This document shows positions 18,462 to 25,428 of a stretch of 46,479 nucleotides of DNA, piece by piece. Made by a program: the position numbers and the translations under genes. Position 1 is the first letter of the stretch. Every line of letters begins with the position of its first letter. The notes under the pieces are model-generated. The model ran no database searches. It saw nothing but the letters and a program-made list of their open reading frames with translations, and was not told where the DNA came from. The stretch comes from Planctomicrobium piriforme (lineage in GTDB: Bacteria; Planctomycetota; Planctomycetia; Pirellulales; UBA1268): positions 1 through 46,479 of the forward strand of contig CAMBUD010000013.1 of assembly GCA_945871035.1 (NCBI GenBank), read 5' to 3'.

Positions 18462-19271
18462 TTAGGTTTTTCGAACGACGCCGACGAGCACGCCGAGCAC
18501 CCGTGCATTTTTCACGTATATCGGCTTCATCGAACTGTTCGCTGGCTGCAGGCGGATGCGATCGCGTTCTGGAAACCAATGCTTGAGGGTTGCTTCGCCC
18601 TCTTCTGTTTGCGCAACAACAATGTCGCCGGCATGAGCCGATTGCCGTTTGTGAATCACAACCCAATCTCCATCGGCTATTTGGGCATCAATCATCGAGT
18701 CGCCCATGACTTTGAGTACGAAGTGATTATCACGATCGAAAAGCTCCTCGAAGTCAATCCGTTCACTCTGTTCTTCTGCCACGCGCAGCGTGCCGGCTGC
18801 CACCCAGCCCGCCATGGGCAACCCGCGGCGGTGGGCGGGCTCCATCAGCAATTCAATCGCCCGCGACATATTCTTGCCACGTGAAATCAAACCCTTGCGC
18901 TCCAACGCTTTGAGGTGGCAGACCACGCCGTTGGGCGACCGAATGTTGAAGGCCGAACCGATCTCACGCACTGTTGGGCCAAACCCACGCGAATGGATTT
19001 TTTCTCGAACAAATTCATAAATCTCCAGCTGTCGCGGGGTTGGTGCATCGCCTGAACTCTCGTCGTCGGCGACGCTCAGGTTGGAAAACAGGGCCTCAGG
19101 CAGGGATGATCCACCGCGCACAGCAGCCTTGCTCGCTGCGGAAGGGCGAATCGCGGAGAAGTTGCTCCGTTTTGGAGACGACCCGCGAGAGGTCCGGCGA
19201 GCCACTGAGCGGGTGGTGGCGGTGGATCGGGGCGGAGTCGGCTTTTTTTTGTGGGCCATTTTCTTAGGCAT
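18462..19271 (-). CDS. lexA: LexA repressor with a long basic N-terminal extension
   Basis: An SOS-response repressor and self-cleaving serine protease. The N-terminal winged-helix domain starts near residue 76 (TPRQLEIYEFVREKIHSRGFGPTVREIG, SPNGVVCHLKALERKGLI). The cleavage site is Ala159-Gly160 in WVAAG, and the Ser-Lys dyad is S192 (VMGDSMIDAQ) and K230 (EGEATLKHW). Total length is 269 residues against about 200 for Escherichia coli LexA; the surplus is a 75-residue N-terminal stretch rich in Lys, Arg, Ser, Thr and Pro. No convincing ribosome-binding site marks the ATG used (MPKKMAHKK), and a start inside the extension (for example the GTG near residue 51) is possible. It is divergent from sppA, with an inverted repeat between them that could be its own operator. 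Confidence 0.93.
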   Translation of the reverse strand: MPKKMAHKKKPTPPRSTATTRSVARRTSRGSSPKRSNFSAIRPSAASKAAVRGGSSLPEALFSNLSVADDESSGDAPTPRQLEIYEFVREKIHSRGFGPTVREIGSAFNIRSPNGVVCHLKALERKGLISRGKNMSRAIELLMEPAHRRGLPMAGWVAAGTLRVAEEQSERIDFEELFDRDNHFVLKVMGDSMIDAQIADGDWVVIHKRQSAHAGDIVVAQTEEGEATLKHWFPERDRIRLQPANSSMKPIYVKNARVLGVLVGVVRKT

Positions 19272-19319
19272 ATGCGTGAGGCGGCAAGCCACCTTCCTCG
19301 AGAAAAAAGGATGAAAAAC

Positions 19320-19351
19320 TGAACGCTGGCACATTACTATACAGCCGTTCA
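19320..19351. promoter_or_regulatory. Inverted repeat enclosing a -10-like box in the lexA upstream region
   Basis: Arms TGAACG-CTG and CAGCCGTTCA are complementary apart from one extra base and are separated by 13 bases. Read towards lexA, the gap starts with TATAGT, a good -10 box, about 65 bases before the lexA ATG used here. An operator overlapping the promoter would fit lexA autoregulation. It does not match the Escherichia coli (CTG-N10-CAG) or Bacillus SOS boxes, so this is inference. Confidence 0.5.
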
Positions 19352-19372
19352 TTTTGCAAGCCACACTATTTT

Positions 19373-19378
19373 TATAAT
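19373..19378 (+). promoter_or_regulatory. Possible -10 element for sppA
   Basis: A perfect TATAAT lies 76 bases before the sppA start in a locally AT-rich stretch. No convincing -35 box sits at the usual 16-18 bp spacing (TTGCAA is present but only 13 bases upstream), so the call is tentative. Confidence 0.35.
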
Positions 19379-19454
19379 CGCTCCACTGGGCCAACAGTTA
19401 CGGCAGCAGGCTAGAATGCTGGTTGTCGCAATCCTTCAATCGGGAGTCTTTAGA

Positions 19455-21368
19455 ATGTCCAACGGTACGAGTCGAAGCCTGTGGTGTGCGTGGAGTATCG
19501 CGAGTGCCGCGATCGTGACGGTCGCCGTGGCCGCTGGGATGGTGCAAGGCGAACCGCCTGAGGGGGGAAAGACAGCAGAAAATCTGGGTGAAAAAACGGT
19601 AGCAAAAACTGCATCGAAACCGGTCAAAAAAAAGGCCGTTGCGTCGATTGCGCAGATCAGTTTGACGGGCTCTATTCCCGATGGCGTGGGGCAAGGTGGT
19701 TTGCTGGCAGACGTCTCTCCGCATTTGCATCGAATAGTGGAGCGGCTCGACAAAGCAGCCAAAGACACTCGCATCAAAGCGGTGCTGCTCTCGATTGAGG
19801 CCCCTGATCTTGGCCGCGCCCGCGCTGATGAATTGCGGGCGGCGATTGCGCGTGTGCGGGCTGCTGGCAAGCCGGTGGCCGCTCACTTGATCAACGCCGA
19901 GCCGGTGCACTACATGTTGGCCTTAGCCTGCAACACCATCACGATGCCCCCCGCTGCCACGCTTGAGATTACGGGCGTTCGCACCGAGGTGACATTTTTT
20001 AAGGCCATGCTCGACAAATTGGGGGTGGATGCCGAGATCCTGCAGGTGGGTGAATTCAAGGGGGCAGGCGAACCCTTAACCCGCACGAGCATGAGCCCGC
20101 AACTACGGGCGCAGTACGAAAGCTTTGTTGGCGACCTGTACGAACAGTTGGTGGAGCGCATTGCTGCCGATCGCAAACTGACGGACGAAAGTGTGCGGGC
20201 ATTCATCGACGTTGGCGTTTTCACGCCGGAGGCAGCCCGAGAAGCCAAGCTGATCGATGCGGTTGGATACGAAGACGAGGTGATCAGCGCGCTGGCCGGC
20301 ACAATGAAGATCGATGATCCAAAGCTTTCGCGTGACTATGCCGAGCAAAAAATGGACAGCGATTTTTCTGGAATTGGTGGGCTCGTAAAACTTGTCGAGA
20401 TGCTCTCCGGCCAAAAGCAGCAGGCGGTCGGTGGCCGACAAAAGCAGGTTGCAATCGTGCACCTCACCGGTGAGATCAAAGAGGGGCAGGGCTCCGATGA
20501 TCTGCTTGGCGGCGGTTCGGCTGGCAGTGGCAGTGTGATCGATGCCATTCGCACAGCCGCTAACGACGAGCAGGTAGTGGCCATCGTGCTGCGGATCGAC
20601 TCGCCGGGCGGTTCTGCGTTGGCCAGTGATCTGATCTGGCGGGAGGTGGAACGCACCGAAAAGCCGGTCGTCGCCAGCCTGTCTGATGTGGCGGCCAGTG
20701 GCGGCTATTACGTGGCAGTGGCGGCTGACAAGATCGTGGCATCGCCCGGCACATTGACAGGTTCAATCGGTGTGGTTGGTGGCAAAATTGCCATCGGCGG
20801 AGCACTGGAAAAGTTTGGCATTCACACCGATGTGGTCAGCAAAGGTCGCAACGCCGGTTGGCTTTCGATGCAGACACCGTTCACCGATCAGGAACGCGAG
20901 GTGTTTCTGGCGACGATGAAAGACGTCTACCGTTTGTTTACTTCGAAGGTAGCTGCCGGCCGCAAGCTAGACATGGAAAAACTGGCAACCCTTGCTGAGG
21001 GTCGTGTGTTCACCGGTCGCATGGCCAAGGAAGCAGGTCTGGTCGATAGGCTCGGCACGCTGGAAGACGCGATTGACGAGGCGCGCAAACTAGCCGGTCT
21101 TGCTGATGACGAAGAACTCCAGCGGGTGTTATTGCCGGAGCCACGAGGTCTCTTTGATGACCTGTTTGGCATGACGGCTGGAGCTGCGCCGGTGGCAGCG
21201 GCCTTCGGCACGCCTGCCGCCCGCGAGGCAGTGTTCCAAGCAATCTTGCTTGCCAAGATAGCTGGCCTGCCAGGCTTGGAGTCATTTGCCGAGCAGACGC
21301 ACGCTCTTGTGCAACTCTCTTCCGGCCGGCCATTGATGATGCTGCCGGCCCGGGTGCGGGTGCGGTAA
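19455..21368 (+). CDS. sppA: Signal peptide peptidase SppA (tandem S49 domains)
   Basis: A 637-residue envelope serine protease that degrades cleaved signal peptides. A signal or anchor segment (residues 8-27) precedes two S49 domains, as in the long 67K form. The N-terminal domain carries the probable general base K202 (GEFKGAGEPLTR). The C-terminal domain carries the nucleophile S415 in SDVAASGGYYVAV, with LRIDSPGGSALAS before it and TGSIGVVGG after. The Lys-Ser spacing resembles that of Escherichia coli SppA (K209, S409). The start chosen has GGGAG nine bases upstream (MSNGTSRS); an ATG 39 bases earlier lacks a site. A final segment of about 60 residues is Ala-rich. It is divergent from lexA and converges on rpsG. 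Confidence 0.93.
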   Translation: MSNGTSRSLWCAWSIASAAIVTVAVAAGMVQGEPPEGGKTAENLGEKTVAKTASKPVKKKAVASIAQISLTGSIPDGVGQGGLLADVSPHLHRIVERLDKAAKDTRIKAVLLSIEAPDLGRARADELRAAIARVRAAGKPVAAHLINAEPVHYMLALACNTITMPPAATLEITGVRTEVTFFKAMLDKLGVDAEILQVGEFKGAGEPLTRTSMSPQLRAQYESFVGDLYEQLVERIAADRKLTDESVRAFIDVGVFTPEAAREAKLIDAVGYEDEVISALAGTMKIDDPKLSRDYAEQKMDSDFSGIGGLVKLVEMLSGQKQQAVGGRQKQVAIVHLTGEIKEGQGSDDLLGGGSAGSGSVIDAIRTAANDEQVVAIVLRIDSPGGSALASDLIWREVERTEKPVVASLSDVAASGGYYVAVAADKIVASPGTLTGSIGVVGGKIAIGGALEKFGIHTDVVSKGRNAGWLSMQTPFTDQEREVFLATMKDVYRLFTSKVAAGRKLDMEKLATLAEGRVFTGRMAKEAGLVDRLGTLEDAIDEARKLAGLADDEELQRVLLPEPRGLFDDLFGMTAGAAPVAAAFGTPAAREAVFQAILLAKIAGLPGLESFAEQTHALVQLSSGRPLMMLPARVRVR

Positions 21369-21385
21369 GAACCACTGGATGGAGC

Positions 21386-21406
21386 GTGGGAGGCGTGCCC
21401 TACCAC
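21386..21406 (+). terminator. Possible hairpin terminator after sppA
   Basis: GTGGGAGG and CCTACCAC pair with one mismatch around a five-base loop, 17 bases after the sppA stop. No T-run follows, so it may act only as an mRNA-end hairpin. Confidence 0.3.
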
Positions 21407-21460
21407 CACTCAACCAGACGCACTCGGGTAGAGGGCGGTGCGGCGGGGGTGCGCGAATGC

Positions 21461-21527
21461 CTTACCAAGCAAAAAAATGTGCGCCTTACCCAAGCAAAAT
21501 GTGCGCCTTACCAAGCAAAATGTGCGA
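21461..21527. repeat. Three tandem copies of the rpsG 3' end
   Basis: Three 21-24 bp units of the form CTTACCAAGCAAAATGTGCG lie head to tail. The rightmost is the true end of rpsG (last codons plus TAA on the minus strand). The other two lie downstream of the stop and differ by one extra C and by three extra A residues. Each unit carries a copy of the terminal codons and stop-codon triplet, though only the first downstream copy stays in frame. Confidence 0.9.
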
Positions 21528-21978
21528 ATGCCTTGTTGGCATCGGCCATGCGGTGCACGTTGTCGCGTTTGGTCACTGCGGCACCTTCGCGCTTGTAGGC
21601 CGCCACAATTTCTTCGGCCAACTTTTCGTGAGTCGCACGCCCCTTTTTCTCGCGCACAGCTTGCAACATCCAGCGAATGCCGAGCGATTGCTGGCGATTG
21701 CGATTGACCTGCATCGGCACCTGATAGGCAGCACCACCCACCCGCTTGGAACGCACTTCAACAGCTGGCTTTATATTCTCAATCGCGCGATTAAAGATCT
21801 CGATTGGCTCAGCATCGGTCACCTTTTGAGCCACGATCTCCATGGCTCTGTAAAAGACGCCTTGAGCAACGCTTTTCTTGCCGTCAAACATGAGGCAATT
21901 AATGAACTTGCTGGCTAGCAAAGACCCATAGCGTGGATCGGGGGTGAGTTGCTCGCGGCTGGATGTGATCTTTCCCAT
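21508..21978 (-). CDS. rpsG: Small-subunit ribosomal protein S7
   Basis: A 156-residue ribosomal protein that binds the 3' domain of 16S rRNA and nucleates assembly of the small-subunit head. Family blocks are seen in order: DPRYGSLLASKFINCLMFDGKKSVAQ, AIENIKPAVEVRSKRVGGAAYQVP, RQQSLGIRWML and a helical C-terminus ending MADANKAFAHFAW. Length is the usual one. It follows rpsL by 26 bp, the standard str-operon order. No fusA or tuf follows; the downstream neighbour is sppA in the opposite direction. The last codons and stop are repeated twice more in tandem just after the gene. Confidence 0.98.
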   Translation of the reverse strand: MGKITSSREQLTPDPRYGSLLASKFINCLMFDGKKSVAQGVFYRAMEIVAQKVTDAEPIEIFNRAIENIKPAVEVRSKRVGGAAYQVPMQVNRNRQQSLGIRWMLQAVREKKGRATHEKLAEEIVAAYKREGAAVTKRDNVHRMADANKAFAHFAW

Positions 21979-22004
21979 GTATTGTCTCGCTCTACTTTTT
22001 TAAA

Positions 22005-22373
22005 CTATCCCTTTTTGGCACCGTAAAGACTGCGCGACTGCTTGCGACCCTGAACGCCGAGCGTATCGAGGGCTCCACGGACGATGTGGTATCGCACGCC
22101 TGGCAAATCGCGCACGCGACCGCCGCGAACCAGCACAATCGAGTGCTCCGGCAGGGTGTGACCTTCACCAGGAATGTAAACGGTTACCTCCTTGGTATTG
22201 GAGAGCCGCACGCGGGCAATTTTTCGCAGAGCGGAGTTCGGTTTTTTGGGCGTCATGGTGCGAACTTGCAAGCAGACACCGCGCTTTTGCGGGCAGCGGT
22301 CGAGCACAGGCGACTTGGAAAACTTCCGCTTTGGACGACGACGACTGCGAACGAGTTGGCTGATCGTGGGCAT
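22005..22373 (-). CDS. rpsL: Small-subunit ribosomal protein S12
   Basis: A 122-residue decoding-site protein. Signature segments are [40 protein letters not shown], the [32 protein letters not shown] block and the basic C-terminus ending RSLYGAKKG. The [10 protein letters not shown] loop has Lys at the usual streptomycin-resistance site, so the wild-type, streptomycin-sensitive sequence is suggested. It is the first gene of the rpsL-rpsG pair; the 147-bp gap to fhcC upstream probably holds the promoter, but I could not place it firmly. Confidence 0.98.
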   Translation of the reverse strand: MPTISQLVRSRRRPKRKFSKSPVLDRCPQKRGVCLQVRTMTPKKPNSALRKIARVRLSNTKEVTVYIPGEGHTLPEHSIVLVRGGRVRDLPGVRYHIVRGALDTLGVQGRKQSRSLYGAKKG

Positions 22374-22520
22374 AGGTAATGATGAACCGAGAAAATGTGT
22401 TTTTGGGCACCTGTGAGCGGCGGCCCAAGAGAATAGTCGAAAGCGGGCACCGGCGGAAGCGGGGGTCTGAAACGGCTGTTTTTAGAGGACAATAGACTGT
22501 AAAGCAGCGGTAGAAAATTT

Positions 22521-23378
22521 TTAGCGATGAAAAATTTCACCCCGACCGCCGCTGAGTGTGTCGCCGTGCCACTGCTGCCAATCACCGGAGAGCAGGGAGT
22601 GCAAGGAGTGACCAGCCGGACAGTATCCCCCCCGCTGCAAGCGGCTGGCTAGCAGTGGCATGAAGGGTGGCGACCAACGAGCACCGCGTTTAAAAGTCGG
22701 CGGCAGATTCGGTTTTGTGAGTAAAGAAATTAAAGTTCCGCGTTGCATGTGCAGGCCGGCATGGGCGCCGATTGCACCGGCGACAATCGCAGTGCCAGCG
22801 CGCATTTCAAGAATCGTTCCCGGGCCACAGGATCCGCCGATCACCAATAATCCGCGACGCATACGGGTCCCTGCTAAGCAACCGGCGTTTCCCTCAATCA
22901 GAACCATGCCGCCGCCGAGACCATGGTTTGACCCCGGTAGCGCGGCGGCGGCATTGTCGCCAGCATGACCGGCAATGCGCACCGTGCCGCCGGTCATTTC
23001 AGCAGCCAGCCAATCACCGGCATTGCCTGCCACGGTAAGCGTGCCGCCCGACATTGCCGCACCAGCGTGTCGCCCAACGTCGCCTTTCACGCTGATCTCC
23101 CCCCACGCCATGGCAGCACCCACATGATGCACGGCAGAAAAATCACCGCTGCACTCCATTTGTCCATCGGTAGCTGCACCCGTTGCGGAAAACAACTCAC
23201 CCAGTTCGCAGGCTCGGCCATCGGCCGCAATCGGAAGTCGCAGAATACCGTCCAGCGAAAGAGTGGTCATGCGATCGGGGGTGATGCCACAAAGATCAAT
23301 CGACAGCGGTCGATTGCAAAAGCCGTTCGGTGGGGCAACGGTTTGTCCTCGGGCTTTGAGCGTGAGCAGCAGCGGCAT
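22521..23378 (-). CDS. fhcC: Formylmethanofuran dehydrogenase/formyltransferase-hydrolase subunit C
   Basis: A 285-residue protein of the FwdC/FhcC family, a right-handed beta-helix related to the C-terminal domain of glutamate synthase. Repeated GG-containing turns are clear: VKGDVGRHAGAAMSGGTLTVAGNAGDWLAAEMTGGTVRIAGHAGD, then GGGMVLIEGNAGCLAGTRMRRGLLVIGGSCG. In bacteria the FhcABCD complex transfers a formyl group between tetrahydromethanopterin and a methanofuran analogue and hydrolyses it to formate; subunit C is structural and helps hold the complex together. FhcB-FhcA is encoded 15 kb away and no fhcD is in the window. The ATG has a G-rich element just upstream. The last 60 residues are less conserved in character. 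Confidence 0.9.
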   Translation of the reverse strand: MPLLLTLKARGQTVAPPNGFCNRPLSIDLCGITPDRMTTLSLDGILRLPIAADGRACELGELFSATGAATDGQMECSGDFSAVHHVGAAMAWGEISVKGDVGRHAGAAMSGGTLTVAGNAGDWLAAEMTGGTVRIAGHAGDNAAAALPGSNHGLGGGMVLIEGNAGCLAGTRMRRGLLVIGGSCGPGTILEMRAGTAIVAGAIGAHAGLHMQRGTLISLLTKPNLPPTFKRGARWSPPFMPLLASRLQRGGYCPAGHSLHSLLSGDWQQWHGDTLSGGRGEIFHR

Positions 23379-23622
23379 CAGACGCCCCCGTTTTTTTTAA
23401 CAGAACCACGTGCTGGGATTTATCGCCAACAGCACTCTAGGACAGTACTCTAGAGAAGACTTGTGGGGTCGGGTTGAGTCTAACGGCTGCGAGACTTATG
23501 TGCGGGAGAAAATATTGGAAAACATTCTGGCAGCGTGTTGTGGAGCAGTGATTTTTTCCTATACTGACCGGCTGTGCTCTGTAATCCGTCAGCGTTTCCT
23601 TGCCGGCTGCAGTCAAAATCCT

Positions 23623-24195
23623 ATGCGCTTCGTCCTCCTCGATCGCGTGCTGGCCATTGATCCCGGCAAGAGCATCACCGCCATCAAAACGCTGTCGCTT
23701 TCTGAAGAGTATCTGGCAGACCATTTTCCCCGATTTCCTGTGATGCCCGGCGTGCTCATGCTCGAGGCTATGACGCAGGCCGCTGCGTGGACCATTCGTT
23801 TGGGCGAAGATTTCGCCCATAGCATTGTTGTCTTGCGGGGGGCCAAAAACGTCAAATATGCAGATTTCCTCGAGCCAGGCAAAACACTGACGATCACTGT
23901 TGAGGTGATCGGACAGGATGCAACAACGACCAAGATCAAGGCCAGCGGCACGATCGGCGATCGCAACAGCCTAACCGCCCGTCTGGTGCTTGAGCGGTAC
24001 AACATGGCCGACCGCATGCCCTACGGCGATGCAGTCGATGCACGGGTGCGAGCCGAGATGCGAAAGCTCTGGTCCATTCTCAATCCCGCCGACCGTGTCA
24101 ACGGTCTGCCGCGGCATGTGGTTTACGGCATACCGCCGCAGCCAGTGGCTAAACTACCGTCCAAAGCGGTGACCGCTGTCAGAGGGGCTCGGTAG
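23623..24195 (+). CDS. FabZ-type 3-hydroxyacyl-ACP dehydratase (first copy)
   Basis: A 190-residue hotdog-fold protein. The FabZ active-site pattern is present in DHFPRFPVMPGVLMLEAMTQAAAW, with the catalytic His and Glu in place, followed by VLRGAKNVKYADFLEPGKTL. It should dehydrate a 3-hydroxyacyl-ACP to a trans-2-enoyl-ACP. It is longer than FabZ (about 145 residues) because of a C-terminal tail containing RAEMRKLWSILNP. The start used is the ATG at MRFVLLDRVLAIDPGK; an open upstream extension lacks family similarity and was dropped. It heads a co-directional set with an ACP, a second dehydratase and a ketoacyl synthase. The 244-bp gap upstream is shared with fhcC and holds no gene. Confidence 0.88.
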   Translation: MRFVLLDRVLAIDPGKSITAIKTLSLSEEYLADHFPRFPVMPGVLMLEAMTQAAAWTIRLGEDFAHSIVVLRGAKNVKYADFLEPGKTLTITVEVIGQDATTTKIKASGTIGDRNSLTARLVLERYNMADRMPYGDAVDARVRAEMRKLWSILNPADRVNGLPRHVVYGIPPQPVAKLPSKAVTAVRGAR

Positions 24196-24360
24196 GGGTT
24201 TGTCGCAAGAGAATCTGAGGGATTCAGCGATCTTTCGCGGCATTTTTAGCGAAGAATCGTGAAAAAAAAGAGTTCGGGTTCCCATGCGGGCGTGCCGACA
24301 CTACAACAGTGCCAGTTGCCTCGAAATTTCCCCCCTCCTCGTTTTTAAGGTACTAAGTCG

Positions 24361-24747
24361 ATGCCGACGCGCGATGAAATTTACGCAAAAGTTCAAACAG
24401 CCCTCGTGGATGCCCTTGGCGTCGAAGAGGATGAAATTTCCCCAGCCGCAACAATGGTCGGTGATTTAGGAGCTGAATCCATCGACTTTCTCGACATTGT
24501 CTTTCGACTCGAAAAAACGTTCGGCATCAAGATTCCCCGTGGCGAACTTTTCCCAGAGGATGTCCTCTCCAGCTCTGAGTTTGTCACCAATGGAAAGGTG
24601 AATGCGGCCGGACTGACTGCACTCAAAGAGCGCATGCCGTTCGCCGATTTGACAAAGTTTGAGTCCAACCCCAGCGTGCAGAATTTTGCAAATACCCTCA
24701 CCGTTGAGGATATGGTGCGCTATGTGCAGCTCAAGCTGGCGGCCTGA
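24361..24747 (+). CDS. Acyl carrier protein with an extended C-terminal half
   Basis: A 128-residue acyl carrier protein. The phosphopantetheine site is S40 in GDLGAESIDFLDIVFRLEKTFGIKIPRGELF; the Asp before the Ser is replaced by Glu (GAES rather than GADS). An ordinary ACP has about 78 residues. Here some 45 extra residues (about 60-108, SSSEFVTNGKVNAAGLTALKERMPF and on) separate helix II from the terminal helix TVEDMVRYVQLKL. It sits between two dehydratase genes and before a ketoacyl synthase, so it probably carries a special acyl chain rather than serving general fatty-acid synthesis. Specialised long ACPs such as rhizobial AcpXL also sit with fabZ and fabF genes, a parallel rather than proof. 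Confidence 0.92.
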   Translation: MPTRDEIYAKVQTALVDALGVEEDEISPAATMVGDLGAESIDFLDIVFRLEKTFGIKIPRGELFPEDVLSSSEFVTNGKVNAAGLTALKERMPFADLTKFESNPSVQNFANTLTVEDMVRYVQLKLAA

Positions 24748-24876
24748 CCTTTCAGTTGTCTAACCGTTCAATTGCCTCGTTGGAATCGTTGTCTCCTCGG
24801 TCTTCTTTTCTAGCCATATTTCTGCCGTGCGCTGTTCGAATCAGCCGCACGAGAATGTCCTTGTCGAAAGCGAGCC

Positions 24877-25377
24877 ATGCGCTGGTTTTGGATCGATCGA
24901 TTTGATGAATTTGTGCGTGGCAAACATGCCACTGCCGTGAAGAATGTGTCGTTGGCTGAAGAGCACCTGCACGATCATTTTCCGGGAACAGCCTTGATGC
25001 CCAATTCCCTTGTTGTTGAAGGCATGGCGCAGACTGCAGGGCTGCTCGTGGCCGATGCGATCGAGTTCAATCGCCGAGTTGTGTTGGCAAAAGTAGCCGG
25101 GGCAGAATTTTATTTTGACGCCGTGCCAGGCGACACGTTGCGGTTTCATGCCGAGATATGCGATCTGAAACCGGCTGGAGCCCTGACGCACGTCACCAGC
25201 CACGTGGGCGACAGACTGCAAGGAGAAGCCGAGTTATTCTTTGCGCACTTAGAGCCTGGCGAAGGCGTTCCCAAGCTCTTTGAACCCGATGAACTTCTTA
25301 AATGGCTCGATCAAATGCATATTTATGACATCGGTCGTGATGCTGCGGGGCAACCCTTGGCACGTCCGGATTGGTAG
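24877..25377 (+). CDS. FabZ/FabA-like hotdog dehydratase (second copy, modified motif)
   Basis: A 166-residue hotdog protein similar in layout to FabZ: EHLHDHFPGTALMPNSLVVEGMAQTAGLLVADAI, then VLAKVAGAEFYFDAVPGDTLRF. The catalytic His and Glu positions are kept, but the usual PGV after the loop is PNS, so its substrate or activity may differ from the first copy. Start MRWFWIDRFDEF is the clearest N-terminus. It lies 129 bp after the ACP gene and 51 bp before the ketoacyl synthase start. It could be a second dehydratase, an isomerase or a binding partner of the first one; which of these cannot be told from sequence. Confidence 0.85.
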   Translation: MRWFWIDRFDEFVRGKHATAVKNVSLAEEHLHDHFPGTALMPNSLVVEGMAQTAGLLVADAIEFNRRVVLAKVAGAEFYFDAVPGDTLRFHAEICDLKPAGALTHVTSHVGDRLQGEAELFFAHLEPGEGVPKLFEPDELLKWLDQMHIYDIGRDAAGQPLARPDW

Positions 25378-25428
25378 GCGTTTCACGCAGCGATTGTTTC
25401 TGCGAATTTGTTTCTAAGAGGAGTGGCA

